A stretch of DNA of 64,000 nt. It comes from Aquitalea sp. LB_tupeE (GTDB lineage Bacteria; Pseudomonadota; Gammaproteobacteria; Burkholderiales; Chromobacteriaceae). Of this stretch, positions 17,694 to 27,292 are shown one piece after another (positions within the stretch are counted from its first letter, which is position 1; every line of letters begins with the position of its first letter). The stretch is from assembly GCF_013391415.1 (NCBI RefSeq), contig NZ_JACAXB010000002.1, positions 110,741-174,740 of the forward strand, read 5' to 3'. A program made the translations under genes and the position numbers. The notes under the pieces are model-generated. The model searched no databases, was not told where the DNA came from, and saw only the letters and a list, made by a program, of their open reading frames with translations.

Positions 17694-18136
17694 TATTTTT
17701 GCAGGCGACGGATGCGTTCCGCCGGGGTAATGATGTCGGTCAGACGAATACCGAACTTGTCGTTCACCACCACCACTTCGCCCTGGGCGATCAGGCAGCC
17801 ATTGACCAGCACGTCCATCGGCTCGCCTGCCAGTCCGTCCAGTTCCACCACAGAACCCTGTGCCAGTTGCAACAGGTTGCGAATGGCAATCTTGGTGCGG
17901 CCCAACTCCACCGTCAGCTGGACCGGAATATCCAGAATCATGTCCAGGTTGCTGGGCACATTCAGCGACGCTTCGCCACTGCCCAGCTCTTGGAACAAAT
18001 TGGTGGCCGGCTGCACATTGTCGGCCTGCGCGGCATCGGTGGTTTCCTGTTCTGCCATGGCGGCAGCCCAGTCATCCATTGATACCTCTTCCTCACCCGC
18101 CCCCGGGTTCTGACCTTCTTCTAGCTGCTCAGTCAT
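17693..18136 (-). CDS. fliN: Flagellar motor switch protein FliN
   Basis: This 147-residue protein is FliN of the C-ring. After an acidic N-terminal region (1-60), the SpoA domain carries LDIPVQLTVELGRTKIAIRN and GEVVVVNDKFGIRLTDII, both standard. I chose the ATG at 18136 (MTEQLEEGQN); the frame runs back to 18235 but inside fliM, and the added residues are unlike FliN. Its ATG overlaps the fliM stop (ATGA), and its stop overlaps the fliO start. Confidence 0.95.
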   Translation of the reverse strand: MTEQLEEGQNPGAGEEEVSMDDWAAAMAEQETTDAAQADNVQPATNLFQELGSGEASLNVPSNLDMILDIPVQLTVELGRTKIAIRNLLQLAQGSVVELDGLAGEPMDVLVNGCLIAQGEVVVVNDKFGIRLTDIITPAERIRRLQK

Positions 18137-19137
18137 TGCTTGCTTTCTCCTGCGGGCTCGGCGAACTCGCCAGCCCCGGCCAATACCTTGTCTACCTTCA
18201 GGGCGTAACGGCCCTGCACGGTACCATAGTGACACTCCAGAACCGGAATGCCGGACACGTCCACCACCACGGCTTCGGGCACTTCCAGCATCACTACATC
18301 ACCGTTTTTCAAATTGAGAATCTGCCCCAGCGTGACCTTGGTTTCCGCCAGGGTGGCCACCAGTTCCACCTCTGCCGCCTGTACCTGATGGGTCATCAGG
18401 CTGACCCAACGATTGTCCACTTCCGTCCGGTCGGCCTGCATGGTGCTGGACAGCACGTCGCGAATGGGTTCCACCATGGAATAAGGCAGGCAGATGTGGA
18501 AATCGCCGCCACCGGCCCCCAGTTCGATATGGAAGGTCATGGCCACCACCACTTCGGTTGGCGTGGCGATGTTGGCGAACTGGGTATTCATTTCCGAACG
18601 CAAATAGACGAACTCGATGGGGTGCACCGGCTCCCAGGCCTTCTGGCATTCGGTAAACACCACTTCCAGCAAGCGACGGATGATGCGCTGCTCGGTAGGG
18701 GTGAAGTCGCGGCCTTCCACCCGTACGTGGTATCGACCATCGCTACCAAACAGGTTATCCACGATCAGGAAGACCAGATCCGGATCGAAGATCAGCAGCC
18801 CGGTACCGCGTAGCGGCTTGACATGTACCAGGTTCAGGTTGGTGGGTACCACCAGGTTGCGAATGAATTCGCTGTATTTCTGCACGCGCACCGGCCCGAC
18901 GGAAATTTCCGCGTTGCGCCGGATAAAGTTAAACAAGCCTATACGCAGGTTACGGGCGAAACGTTCGTTGATGATTTCCAGCGTTGGCATACGGCCGCGC
19001 ACAATGCGCTCCTGCCGGCCAATATCGTAGCCGCGGACTCCCTGTGAGTCCTGCGCGCCATCATCATCTTCGTCCTCGCCGGTGACGCCCCTGAGCAGGG
19101 CGTCCACCTCTTCCTGGGACAGGATATCGTCGCCCAT
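18133..19137 (-). CDS. fliM: Flagellar motor switch protein FliM
   Basis: This 334-residue protein is FliM of the C-ring. The N-terminal DDILSQEEVDALLRGV is the CheY-phosphate binding segment (residues 3-18), followed by the middle domain (starting near QERIVRGRMPTLEIINERFAR) and a C-terminal SpoA domain. It starts four bases after the fliL stop and overlaps fliN by four bases. Length is as expected. Confidence 0.97.
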   Translation of the reverse strand: MGDDILSQEEVDALLRGVTGEDEDDDGAQDSQGVRGYDIGRQERIVRGRMPTLEIINERFARNLRIGLFNFIRRNAEISVGPVRVQKYSEFIRNLVVPTNLNLVHVKPLRGTGLLIFDPDLVFLIVDNLFGSDGRYHVRVEGRDFTPTEQRIIRRLLEVVFTECQKAWEPVHPIEFVYLRSEMNTQFANIATPTEVVVAMTFHIELGAGGGDFHICLPYSMVEPIRDVLSSTMQADRTEVDNRWVSLMTHQVQAAEVELVATLAETKVTLGQILNLKNGDVVMLEVPEAVVVDVSGIPVLECHYGTVQGRYALKVDKVLAGAGEFAEPAGESKQ

Positions 19138-19141
19138 CGCT

Positions 19142-19669
19142 TTACTGCTTCTGAATGATGAAGGAAGTGAACAGTACGCTCTGAACCAACTCTTCTTCGC
19201 CGGAATCCATCGATTCGTTGATGATCTGCTTGACCTGGGCCTTCAGCTTGACCTTGCCGTCCGGGCTGGACAATTCGGCTGCGGTCTTGGAAGACAGCAA
19301 CAGGATCAGCGCACTGCGGATCTTGGGCATGTAATCGGTAAACTTCTTCTTGGCTTCCTCATCGCCAAGTTCGGCCTGCATGTCTACTTGCAGCAGACTG
19401 CCGTCACCACCGGACAGGTTCACCACGAAGGTATCGATTTTTTCAAAGATCGGCGGACCTTCCTTCTTTTTCTTCGGTTTTTCCTTGGTCTGCTCGGTCT
19501 GGGCAGCGTCGTGCGGCTTGTTCATATTGGTGAACATCACATAGGCAAGACCACCCATACCAGCAAGAACCAATACCAGCAGGATGACCACCACCAGCAT
19601 CAGCTTGTTGCCACCCCCCGCTTTTTTCTCGCCCTTGTCCGCCTTGTCCGCTTTTTTGTCTTCTGCCAT
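19142..19669 (-). CDS. fliL: Flagellar basal-body protein FliL
   Basis: This 175-residue single-pass protein is FliL, which surrounds the stator units. The cytoplasmic N-terminus is Lys/Asp-rich (1-22), the membrane helix covers about 23-46, and the periplasmic domain from about 70 has the family's PPIFEKIDTFVVNL and stomatin-like arrangement, ending QSVLFTSFIIQKQ. It is separated from fliK by 106 bases that hold an inverted repeat. Confidence 0.95.
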   Translation of the reverse strand: MAEDKKADKADKGEKKAGGGNKLMLVVVILLVLVLAGMGGLAYVMFTNMNKPHDAAQTEQTKEKPKKKKEGPPIFEKIDTFVVNLSGGDGSLLQVDMQAELGDEEAKKKFTDYMPKIRSALILLLSSKTAAELSSPDGKVKLKAQVKQIINESMDSGEEELVQSVLFTSFIIQKQ

Positions 19670-19695
19670 GGGTATTCAGTCCGTCGGTTAGGTTT

Positions 19696-19723
19696 ATAAG
19701 GAAAGCTTAAGCCATTTCCTTAT
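19696..19723. repeat. Inverted repeat in the fliK-fliL gap
   Basis: ATAAGGAAA (19696-19704) and TTTCCTTAT (19715-19723) form a perfect 9-bp stem with a 10-base loop, 27 bases upstream of the fliL start on the coding strand. The T-rich flank is on the plus-strand side, so it is not a classic terminator for the flagellar transcript. A pausing, processing or partial-attenuation role is possible. Confidence 0.45.
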
Positions 19724-19775
19724 TTTATTTTCCAGATTTCCGCACGAACTGAACAGAGCCCCCTTGTGAGCCATA

Positions 19776-20735
19776 TCAAGCAAAGATACTGAGTATCCCG
19801 CGTGCGGACGTGATGGCAGCCAGAGTATCGTCCTCATCGTTGCCAGCGGCATTCTGGCGGCGGCCATTCTGGTTTTGATTGAATTGCTGTTGCCGATTCC
19901 CGGATTGTCCGCTGGAAACCTGTGCATCGGCAAGAGCTATACCACTGGAAGCCATCATGGAAACCAGTTTGGGCATGTTGTTTTCGAGAATTTCACGTGT
20001 AGCAGGCACGGCAGAGGTGAACAGTACCTGCGCCTGATCATTGCCATTCATCTTGAGCGTCACTTCCACCGGCCCCAATTGCGGCGGATTGACCTGGATG
20101 GTGGCCTTGTCCATTTTCATGCTGACCATGGACATCACCTGATCACCCAGCGCCTTGGACCAGTTGGGGTCGGTCATCGGTTGGGAAATGGTCAAGGTCT
20201 TGGTCTGGCTGACTTGCTGCACCTGCTGATTATTCTGATTGGCAGCCTGGTTGGCGGCCAGTTGATCGGCAGAGGGCGGCAAGAATTGCAGTGCGGCGGC
20301 ATCCTTGCCCGGCAATTCTTGCGCTTGCAGGCCATTGGCATGCTTGCTCGCGGTCGTGGTTGGCAGGGCGGCTTCCAGCGCAATATCCTTCACCATGCTG
20401 TTGCTGAGGTCGCTTGCCGTGGTATTGACCTGCGGCTTGTCTTGTACCGGGGTAGTGGGCAAGGCGGCCTGCAACATGGGCATGGCCGCCAGCAGCATAT
20501 TGGCGGAATTATCAGTGGCAGCCGTGTCATCCTTGGCGGTGGAATCCTTGTCCTGACTGGATTTCCCGTTACCGGCACTGCCATCCCCCTGGTCTGGAAG
20601 TACAGGATTGAGACTGACCAATTGCGCGCCAAGCAAGCTGGCAAACAAGCCGCCTGCGTCTTGCGTGGCAGCGTCGGCATTGCCGCTAGGCATGATGACC
20701 TTGGCATTGCTCGCCGGAACTACAGTAATTGTCAT
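19776..20735 (-). CDS. fliK: Flagellar hook-length control protein FliK
   Basis: This 319-residue protein is FliK, the molecular ruler and export-specificity switch. The N-terminal two thirds are low complexity (Asp, Ser, Thr, Gln, Asn), as is normal. The conserved C-terminal Flg_hook domain carries MKMDKATIQVNPPQLGPVEV and a following LKMNGNDQAQVLFTS, then a Gln/Asn-rich tail. The ATG at 20735 has AGGGGG eight bases upstream and a strong sigma-54 element at -24/-12 (20769-20784). It is the first gene of the right-hand flagellar arm and lies divergent from fbpA. Confidence 0.9.
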   Translation of the reverse strand: MTITVVPASNAKVIMPSGNADAATQDAGGLFASLLGAQLVSLNPVLPDQGDGSAGNGKSSQDKDSTAKDDTAATDNSANMLLAAMPMLQAALPTTPVQDKPQVNTTASDLSNSMVKDIALEAALPTTTASKHANGLQAQELPGKDAAALQFLPPSADQLAANQAANQNNQQVQQVSQTKTLTISQPMTDPNWSKALGDQVMSMVSMKMDKATIQVNPPQLGPVEVTLKMNGNDQAQVLFTSAVPATREILENNMPKLVSMMASSGIALADAQVSSGQSGNRQQQFNQNQNGRRQNAAGNDEDDTLAAITSARGILSIFA

Positions 20736-20768
20736 GGCCTAAACCCCCTGAAGAGATGGATGGTAATC

Positions 20769-20784
20769 AGCAATTTACATGCCA
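20769..20784 (-). promoter_or_regulatory. Sigma-54 promoter of fliK
   Basis: On the minus strand the sequence TGGCATG-TAAA-TTGCT matches the sigma-54 consensus TGGCACG-N4-TTGCW, with the invariant GG and GC exactly ten bases apart. A start site near 20757 would give a 5' leader of about 22 bases ahead of the fliK ATG at 20735. Its activator is presumably FlrC, encoded at 30401. Confidence 0.75.
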
Positions 20785-20837
20785 GGAAGCGCATCAGACC
20801 CAGCAGGCAAGCAGCCGGGCGGATATATAACGAAGTA

Positions 20838-20860
20838 GATAATTAATGCGAATCATTATC
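20838..20860. promoter_or_regulatory. Fur box upstream of fbpA
   Basis: GATAATTAATGCGAATCATTATC (given as GATAATTAATGCG then AATCATTATC) closely fits Fur boxes, containing the widespread AATGCGAATCATT core and an ATTATC end. It lies 90 bases before the fbpA ATG at 20950 and 54 bases upstream of the divergent fliK sigma-54 element. Confidence 0.75.
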
Positions 20861-20949
20861 CTTTGCATTACAATCCGGTCTTCACCCAGTCGCGGTCTCC
20901 CCTTTCCGCACTGCTTTGCCTGTTGAACAATGCAAGGAGTACAAGCCTG

Positions 20950-21960
20950 ATGTCCCGTCCATTTGCACGCATCACCACCACCCTGCTGGTTTCCGCCCTG
21001 TTTGCCACTACCGCGCATGCAGCACCCAGTGCAGATGGCATCGTGGTGTACAACGCCCAGCATGAGAGTCTGACCAAATCCTGGGTGGAAGGCTTTACCA
21101 AGGAAACCGGCATCAAGGTTACCGTGCGCAATGGCAGTGACAGCGAAATGGGCAACCAGATCGTGCAGGAAGGCGCAGCATCGCCGGCAGATGTATTCCT
21201 GACCGAAAACTCTCCGGCCATGGTGCTGGTGGATAATGCCAAGCTGCTGGCACCGCTGTCCCCGGCCACCACCGCACAGGTTGACCCGGCCTTTCGCCCT
21301 GCTCATGGCCGTTGGGTAGGCATTGCTGCCCGCTCTACCGTTTTTGTTTATAACAAGAACCGCCTGACCCCGAAAGAGCTGCCCAAGTCCATGCTGGACC
21401 TGGCCAAACCGGAATGGAAAGGCCGCTGGGGCGCAGCACCGGCCGGTGCCGACTTCCAGGCGATTGTGAGTGCCTTGCTGGAACAAAAGGGTGAAGCCGC
21501 CACGCTGGCCTGGCTGAAAGCCATGAAAACCAACGCCCAACCCTACAAGGGCAACAGCGTGGTGATGAAAGCGGTAAATGCCAGCCAGATCGACGGCGGG
21601 GTGATTTATCACTATTACTACTTCGGCGATCAGAACAAGACCGGCGAAAACAGCAAGAACACCGCCCTGCACTACTTCAAGCAGCAAGATCCGGGTGCGT
21701 TTGTCAGCATTTCCGGCGGTGGCGTGCTGGCCTCCAGCAAGCACAAGGAAGAAGCCCAGGCCTTCCTGAAGTGGATTACCGGCAAGGGCGGCCAGAACAT
21801 CCTGCGCACCGAAAATTCGTTTGAATATGCAGTCGGCCAGGGCGCGCAGTCCAATCCCAAGCTGGTTCCGCTGAAGGATCTGGACGCACCCAAGATTGAC
21901 GCCTCCCGCCTGAACAGCCGCAAGACGGTAGAACTGATGACACAGGCAGGTTTGCTGTAA
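20950..21960 (+). CDS. fbpA: Ferric iron ABC transporter, periplasmic binding protein
   Basis: This 336-residue protein resembles FbpA/FutA, which binds ferric iron in the periplasm. The signal peptide is residues 1-25 (ends AHA). The mature start [21 protein letters not shown] is typical of FbpA, and the C-terminal half contains the [10 protein letters not shown] region, whose tyrosines match the iron-binding tyrosine pair. I chose the ATG at 20950 because AAGGAG precedes it; the upstream frame to 20863 would add 29 residues before the signal peptide. A Fur box sits 90 bases upstream, so iron repression is likely. fbpB follows four bases after its stop. Confidence 0.93.
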   Translation: MSRPFARITTTLLVSALFATTAHAAPSADGIVVYNAQHESLTKSWVEGFTKETGIKVTVRNGSDSEMGNQIVQEGAASPADVFLTENSPAMVLVDNAKLLAPLSPATTAQVDPAFRPAHGRWVGIAARSTVFVYNKNRLTPKELPKSMLDLAKPEWKGRWGAAPAGADFQAIVSALLEQKGEAATLAWLKAMKTNAQPYKGNSVVMKAVNASQIDGGVIYHYYYFGDQNKTGENSKNTALHYFKQQDPGAFVSISGGGVLASSKHKEEAQAFLKWITGKGGQNILRTENSFEYAVGQGAQSNPKLVPLKDLDAPKIDASRLNSRKTVELMTQAGLL

Positions 21961-21964
21961 ACAC

Positions 21965-23569
21965 ATGACGACATCGTCTTCCCGTACTGCTCAGGGCGCA
22001 TTGGCCGCCCATGACAGCCCGACCAGCACGGCAGGACTGCGACGGCCAGGGCGGCAAGTGCCGCTCTGGCTGCAAGGCAGCTCGCTGCTGGTATCACTGC
22101 TGGCCTTGCTGCCGGTGGTGTTCATCGTGGCCATTTCCATCCAGACCGGCTGGAACACCGTAGTACAACTGGTGTTCCGGCCACGGGTGGCTGAACTGCT
22201 GCTCAATACCAGTTTGCTGGTGATCCTGACCGTGCCCTTGTGCACGCTGCTGGGCGTCACCCTGGCTTGGCTGACCGAGCGAAGCACACTGCCGGCGCGA
22301 GGTTGCTGGCGCATGCTGGCCGTGGCACCACTGGCCGTGCCCGCCTTTGTCCACAGCTATGCCTGGATCAGCCTGCTGCCCGCTTTCAATGGCGTGAGTG
22401 CGGCCGTGTTGCTGTCGGTAATTGCCTACACACCATTCATATACCTCCCTGTTTCCGCTGCCTTGCGCCGCATGGACCCGGCACTGGAAGACAGTGCCGC
22501 CTCGCTGGGCCTGACACCGCTGGCCGTGTTCCGGCGTGTCACCTTGCCGCAACTGAAATTGGCCATCTGGGGCGGCGGCCTGCTGGTCAGCCTGCACCTG
22601 CTGGCTGAATACGGCCTGTACGCCATGCTGCGCTTTGACACCTTCACCACCGCCATTTTTGATCAGTTCCAGTCCAGCTTTAACGGCCCGGCAGCGAATA
22701 TGCTGGCTGGCGTACTGGCACTGTGCTGTCTGGGTCTGCTATGGCTGGAAGCGGGAACGCGCGGCAATGCACGCTATGCCCGGCTGGGTTCGGGCTCGGC
22801 ACGTCAGATGACGCCCGCTCGCCTTGGCGCCTGGACAGTGCCTGCCTTGCTGCTGTGCTTGCTGTCCGGCGTACTGAGCCTGGGGGTGCCACTGATCACA
22901 CTGGGACACTGGCTGTGGAAAGGCGGCATTGAAGCCTGGCAAAACGACAGCCTGTGGCCCGCACTGCAACAGACCGTACTGCTGGGCCTGCTGGGCGCGG
23001 TTCTGACCGTGCTGGCCGCCGTGCCACTGGCCTGGCTCTCGGTGCGTGCGGTAAGCCGCTTGCAAAGGCTGCAAGAAAGTTGCAACTACATCACCAGCGC
23101 CTTGCCCGGCATTGTCACCGCACTGGCACTGGTTACCATCACCATCCATTACGCCCGGCCGCTATACCAGACTATTGTCACCATCTTGCTGGCCTATCTG
23201 CTGATGTTCCTGCCCCGCGCCCTGGTCAGCCTGCGAGCTGGCATTGCCCAGGCACCGGCCGAACTGGAACAGGCTGCGGGCAGCCTGGGTAGCACACCGG
23301 GGCAAGCCTTGCGCCGGGTCACCTTGCCCCTGGCTGCACCCGGCGCAGCGGCTGGTCTTGCCATGGTGTTCCTCGCCATCAGCAACGAGCTGACCGCCAC
23401 CTTGCTGCTGGCTCCCAACGGCACCCGCACACTGGCAACCGGATTCTGGGCGATGACCAGTGAAATCGACTACATGATGGCCGCACCCTATGCCTTGCTG
23501 ATGGTGCTGCTATCGCTGCCACTCACCTGGCTTTTGCATGACCATTCCAAACGGAGTGCCGGACGATGA
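21965..23569 (+). CDS. fbpB: Ferric iron ABC transporter, permease
   Basis: This 534-residue permease is a fused double-domain protein of the FbpB/ThiP type with about twelve membrane helices and two EAA loops: [22 protein letters not shown] (written here in two pieces in the protein near residue 177) and [21 protein letters not shown] near 430. It partners FbpA and FbpC. Its stop overlaps the fbpC start by four bases (23566-23569, ATGA), indicating translational coupling. Confidence 0.93.
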   Translation: MTTSSSRTAQGALAAHDSPTSTAGLRRPGRQVPLWLQGSSLLVSLLALLPVVFIVAISIQTGWNTVVQLVFRPRVAELLLNTSLLVILTVPLCTLLGVTLAWLTERSTLPARGCWRMLAVAPLAVPAFVHSYAWISLLPAFNGVSAAVLLSVIAYTPFIYLPVSAALRRMDPALEDSAASLGLTPLAVFRRVTLPQLKLAIWGGGLLVSLHLLAEYGLYAMLRFDTFTTAIFDQFQSSFNGPAANMLAGVLALCCLGLLWLEAGTRGNARYARLGSGSARQMTPARLGAWTVPALLLCLLSGVLSLGVPLITLGHWLWKGGIEAWQNDSLWPALQQTVLLGLLGAVLTVLAAVPLAWLSVRAVSRLQRLQESCNYITSALPGIVTALALVTITIHYARPLYQTIVTILLAYLLMFLPRALVSLRAGIAQAPAELEQAAGSLGSTPGQALRRVTLPLAAPGAAAGLAMVFLAISNELTATLLLAPNGTRTLATGFWAMTSEIDYMMAAPYALLMVLLSLPLTWLLHDHSKRSAGR

Positions 23570-24606
23570 CTTCCCTGCACCTGCAGCATCTGAGCAAACA
23601 CTATGGCGCCACCCAGGCGGTACAGGACGTTTCCCTGGCCTGTACCAGCGCCAGCCGCGTGGCCATTGTCGGCCCGTCCGGCTCGGGCAAGACTACCCTG
23701 CTGCGCATGATTGCCGGTTTCGAACACCCGGACCAGGGCAGCATCACCCTGAATGGCCAAACACTGGCTGCCGATGGCAAGGCGCTGCCCGCCCATTTGC
23801 GCGGCATTGGTTATGTGGCACAGGATGGCGCATTGTTTCCCCACCTGACGGTGGCGGACAATATCGGTTTTGGCCTGCAACTGAAAGGTGCGGAACGGCA
23901 GCGGCGCATTGCCGAGCTGCTGGACATGGTGGCGCTAGATCAGGCCATGCTGCAACGCTGGCCGCATCAGCTATCCGGTGGCCAACAGCAGCGTATTGCG
24001 CTGGCGCGGGCACTGGCGCAGCAACCACGGCTGATGCTGCTGGATGAACCATTCTCGGCCCTGGACACCGGCTTGCGCGCCGCCATGCGCAAAATGGTGG
24101 CCCAGCTACTGGGTGATGCCGGCATCACTGCCATTCTGGTGACGCACGATCAGGCCGAGGCCTTGTCCTTTGCCGACCAACTGGCGGTGATGCGTCAGGG
24201 GCGGCTGATACAGTCCGGCAGCCCGCAGCAGTTGTACAGCCAGCCGGCAGATGAAGCCACGGCGCTGTTTCTGGGTGAAGCGGTCATCCTGCCGGCGCGG
24301 ATTCATCAGGGCAAGGCAGAGTGTGGCTTGGGGACGATTGCGGTGAACAACAGCCAGTTCAGCGGCGAGGCCCGCATCATGCTGCGGCCGGAACAACTGG
24401 GCTTGGAGTTGACTGACAGCGCGCAATGCCAGGCGCAGGCGCGCGTGCTGGAGTGTGATTTTGGCGGCCATGACAGCCTGATCGATCTGCAATTGCCACA
24501 CGACAACACCGTGCTGCAATTGCGCACCAGCAGCTGGAACCTGCCTTCACCGGGCAGCATGGTGGGCATTGCCGTGCAAGGCCGGGCGCATTTGCTACCC
24601 GCCTGA
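23566..24606 (+). CDS. fbpC: Ferric iron ABC transporter, ATP-binding protein
   Basis: This 346-residue ATPase powers FbpAB. Walker A GPSGSGKT is at 36-43, the Q-loop glutamine near 85, the signature LSGGQQQ at 135-141, Walker B LMLLDE at 155-160 and the H-loop THDQAEA shortly after. A C-terminal regulatory (TOBE-like) region follows to 346. It ends 24 bases before the end of the convergent fliJ gene, with no clear terminator between them. Confidence 0.94.
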   Translation: MTSLHLQHLSKHYGATQAVQDVSLACTSASRVAIVGPSGSGKTTLLRMIAGFEHPDQGSITLNGQTLAADGKALPAHLRGIGYVAQDGALFPHLTVADNIGFGLQLKGAERQRRIAELLDMVALDQAMLQRWPHQLSGGQQQRIALARALAQQPRLMLLDEPFSALDTGLRAAMRKMVAQLLGDAGITAILVTHDQAEALSFADQLAVMRQGRLIQSGSPQQLYSQPADEATALFLGEAVILPARIHQGKAECGLGTIAVNNSQFSGEARIMLRPEQLGLELTDSAQCQAQARVLECDFGGHDSLIDLQLPHDNTVLQLRTSSWNLPSPGSMVGIAVQGRAHLLPA

Positions 24607-24630
24607 TTCAGCAGACTGACACGGCCCGGC

Positions 24631-25080
24631 TCAGTCGTCGCCGTGGGTCTGATCCCAGAAACGACGGGTGGCAAATTCATCTGTCGTTTTTTGTTCCCGA
24701 CGCGCCTGTACCAGTTGCTCGCGCTCCAGCTCCCGCTCCAGCAGCTTTTCGTAGGCCTTGAGCTTTTTGTGCTCGTTGCGCCAGGCCTGGCGCTCCATGA
24801 TGAAGCGCTGTTTGGCGAATTCGGTATCGCCCTGCTGAATGCGCACGGCCTCGTCCAGCCGCCCGAGAAATTTCTGGAAGTCCTGCCATTGGGCGATACT
24901 CATGCCCTTCATACCGCCGCTCGTCAGCCGCTCGCGGTATTCCGCACGAAAGTTTTCCAGCTGCTCCTGCCGGTTCATCGCATCCAGCACCTTGGCTTGC
25001 GCCTGGCGCATGCGCTCGGCGGCTGCGGCCTGTTTGTCCTCAGCCAGCTTGATCAGAAGGGTGTATTTGCTCTGCGCCAT
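24631..25080 (-). CDS. fliJ: Flagellar export chaperone FliJ
   Basis: This 149-residue protein is FliJ, the coiled-coil stalk of the FliI ATPase. It is almost wholly charged alpha-helix from the start (KYTLLIKLAEDKQAAAAERM), with long heptad-like stretches. It starts 12 bases after the fliI stop. In the usual operon fliK would follow directly, but here the convergent fbpABC operon lies in between. Confidence 0.93.
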   Translation of the reverse strand: MAQSKYTLLIKLAEDKQAAAAERMRQAQAKVLDAMNRQEQLENFRAEYRERLTSGGMKGMSIAQWQDFQKFLGRLDEAVRIQQGDTEFAKQRFIMERQAWRNEHKKLKAYEKLLERELEREQLVQARREQKTTDEFATRRFWDQTHGDD

Positions 25081-25092
25081 GGCCTATGGGGC

Positions 25093-26484
25093 TTACGCCA
25101 GCACGCTTTCCAGTTGCAACTGGCTGCTGGTGTAGTCCTGCGATTCGTGCATGGGCTGGGTGAGGAAGCTGGTCATCTGTAACTGGCGACGCATGGCCTC
25201 GTCCAGTACCGGGTCGGAACCCGGCACGTAAGCACCCACGCTGATCAGGTCGCGATTGCGCTGATAGCGTGAGTACAGCTGCTTGAAGTAGCGTGCCTGA
25301 TCCATTTGCTTGGGCGGCACCACATCCACCATCACCCGGCTGATGGACTGTTCAATATCGATAGCCGGATAGTGCCCTGCTTCAGCCAGCTCGCGCGACA
25401 GTACAAAGTGACCATCCAGAATGGCCCGTGCCGAGTCGGCAATCGGGTCTTGCTGGTCGTCGCCTTCGGACAGCACGGTATAAAAACCGGTAATCGAGCC
25501 ACCGCCATTGGCTGCATTACCGGCCCGTTCAATCAACTGTGGCAGACGGGCAAACACCGAGGGCGGATAACCCTTGGTCACGGGTGGTTCGCCAATGGCC
25601 AGCGCAATTTCCCGCTGCGCCATGGCATAACGGGTGACCGAATCCATCAGCAACAGCACGTCCTTGCCCTGGGCACGGAAATACTCGGCCAAGGCCGTGG
25701 CATAAGCCGCGCCGTGCAGACGCATCAGCGGCGGCATGTCGGCAGGGGCGGCCACCACCACGGCGCGGGCGATGCCCTCCTCGCCCAGAATGTTCTCGAT
25801 GAAGTCCTTGACCTCGCGCCCCCGCTCGCCAATCAGCCCCACCACCACCACATCGGCGCGGGTGAAGCGGGCCATCATGCCCAGCAGGACCGACTTGCCG
25901 ACACCGGAGCCGGCAAACAGGCCCAGCCGCTGGCCACGACCGACAGTCAGCAGGCCGTTGATGGCACGCACACCCACATCCAGCACCTGCTTGACCGGCG
26001 AGCGGTCCAGCGGGTTCATCGGCTGGCTGTGCAGCGGGAAATAGGCTTCGGGATGAATGGGCCCCTTGCCATCCAGCGGACGGCCCAGGGAATCGAGAAT
26101 GCGGCCCAGCAGGCTTGCACCGACCGGTACCTGACGCCCGGCCGGGCCGTTGACCCGGGCGGAAACCACGCGTTGCCCGTAGCTGGGCGGGTGGCATGGC
26201 GTCATCGGCCGCACCGGCGTGCCCGGCAGCAAACCGTGCACATTGGCCAGCGGCATCAGGAACACCCGATCACCGGAAAAACCGACTACTTCGGCTTCCA
26301 CCACATGGTTGTCGGCCAGCTCAACCTGACAGGCGCTACCAACGGGCAGCTTGATGCCAGCGGCCTCCATCACCATGCCGGTGACGCGCAGCAAGCGCCC
26401 GCACGGCTGCCATAGCGGAGCCTCCTGTGCTGCCTGCATGCAATCGTTCAGAAAAGAACGCTGGCGGTCAATCAGGGTAGTCAT
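25093..26484 (-). CDS. fliI: Flagellum-specific ATP synthase FliI
   Basis: This 463-residue protein is the FliI ATPase of flagellar export. The Walker A lysine is K197 in [15 protein letters not shown], and Walker B is in [13 protein letters not shown]. The FliI-type C-terminal region is complete. I chose the ATG at 26484 ([11 protein letters not shown]), which overlaps the end of fliH by 17 bases; a longer frame to 26607 exists but the extra 41 residues look like antisense-style noise (Trp, Cys-rich). Confidence 0.96.
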   Translation of the reverse strand: MTTLIDRQRSFLNDCMQAAQEAPLWQPCGRLLRVTGMVMEAAGIKLPVGSACQVELADNHVVEAEVVGFSGDRVFLMPLANVHGLLPGTPVRPMTPCHPPSYGQRVVSARVNGPAGRQVPVGASLLGRILDSLGRPLDGKGPIHPEAYFPLHSQPMNPLDRSPVKQVLDVGVRAINGLLTVGRGQRLGLFAGSGVGKSVLLGMMARFTRADVVVVGLIGERGREVKDFIENILGEEGIARAVVVAAPADMPPLMRLHGAAYATALAEYFRAQGKDVLLLMDSVTRYAMAQREIALAIGEPPVTKGYPPSVFARLPQLIERAGNAANGGGSITGFYTVLSEGDDQQDPIADSARAILDGHFVLSRELAEAGHYPAIDIEQSISRVMVDVVPPKQMDQARYFKQLYSRYQRNRDLISVGAYVPGSDPVLDEAMRRQLQMTSFLTQPMHESQDYTSSQLQLESVLA

Positions 26485-27292
26485 TGTGCTCGGCATCCAG
26501 ACCCATGGCGCTGCGCAGTGCAGCCAGACGCGAAGCCAGACGCAAATCCAGCTGCAAGGCTGCGGTATCGATGATGCAGCCGCCGCGCTGGATATGCGGG
26601 TCTTCAATCCACTGCCACTGGGTTTCCGGTGTTTCCTGTTGCAGGAACTGCCGCACGGCTTCCAGGTCGGCCGGGTTCACCCGCAGCCGGGCCTGACTCA
26701 TGGTGGCCGGCAGCTCGCCCAGCACCTGACGCAGCTGAGCGATGATGGCGGTGTCGCTTTGTGCCAGATGCTCACCGGCAAGACGCTCGGCCAGTTGCAT
26801 GGCCAGTGACAGCAAGGTGCCGGAGAGTTCCTCCTCTACCCGGCTGACTTCACGGGCGAAACTGGCAGCCAGATCCTGCATCGGGGTCCACAATTGGGCA
26901 AACTGCGCGGCGGCCTGATCATGCCCCTGCTGCAGGCCCATGGACAAACCTTCGGCGTGGCCCGCTTGCGCACCCTCGTCGTAGCCTGTTTGCCAGGCTT
27001 CCTGATGAATGGCTTCCAGTTCGGAGGCGGTGGGATAGCCGGAAGCCGCAGGGGCTTCCGGCTCTGGCGCGTTGTCGCCCGGAGGCGATGGTAAGTCTTC
27101 CCCTTCTGCCCGCTGGGCATCGGCTACCGTGGGTGCCTGCTCCAGATGGCGGCGCAGGGCTTCCAGCCCGGCCAGCTGGGTCGGGCTGAAACCGTCGTCG
27201 CCCTGGGTCAGCTCGGTTGGCGTCCAGCTTTGCCAGCCTTGCAGTTGCTCACCCGGAATGATGGGATTATTCGACAAGGCCTTCGTCACCAC
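26468..27292 (-). CDS. fliH: Flagellar assembly protein FliH
   Basis: This 274-residue protein is FliH, negative regulator and stator of FliI. It has a Pro/Glu-rich N-terminal third and a helical central region with AxxxG-like spacing ([20 protein letters not shown] around 105-124), then the C-terminal FliI-binding domain. The GTG at 27292 gives 26 bases of overlap with the end of fliG; a second GTG follows immediately at 27289, so the exact start is not certain. Confidence 0.9.
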   Translation of the reverse strand: MVTKALSNNPIIPGEQLQGWQSWTPTELTQGDDGFSPTQLAGLEALRRHLEQAPTVADAQRAEGEDLPSPPGDNAPEPEAPAASGYPTASELEAIHQEAWQTGYDEGAQAGHAEGLSMGLQQGHDQAAAQFAQLWTPMQDLAASFAREVSRVEEELSGTLLSLAMQLAERLAGEHLAQSDTAIIAQLRQVLGELPATMSQARLRVNPADLEAVRQFLQQETPETQWQWIEDPHIQRGGCIIDTAALQLDLRLASRLAALRSAMGLDAEHNDYPD

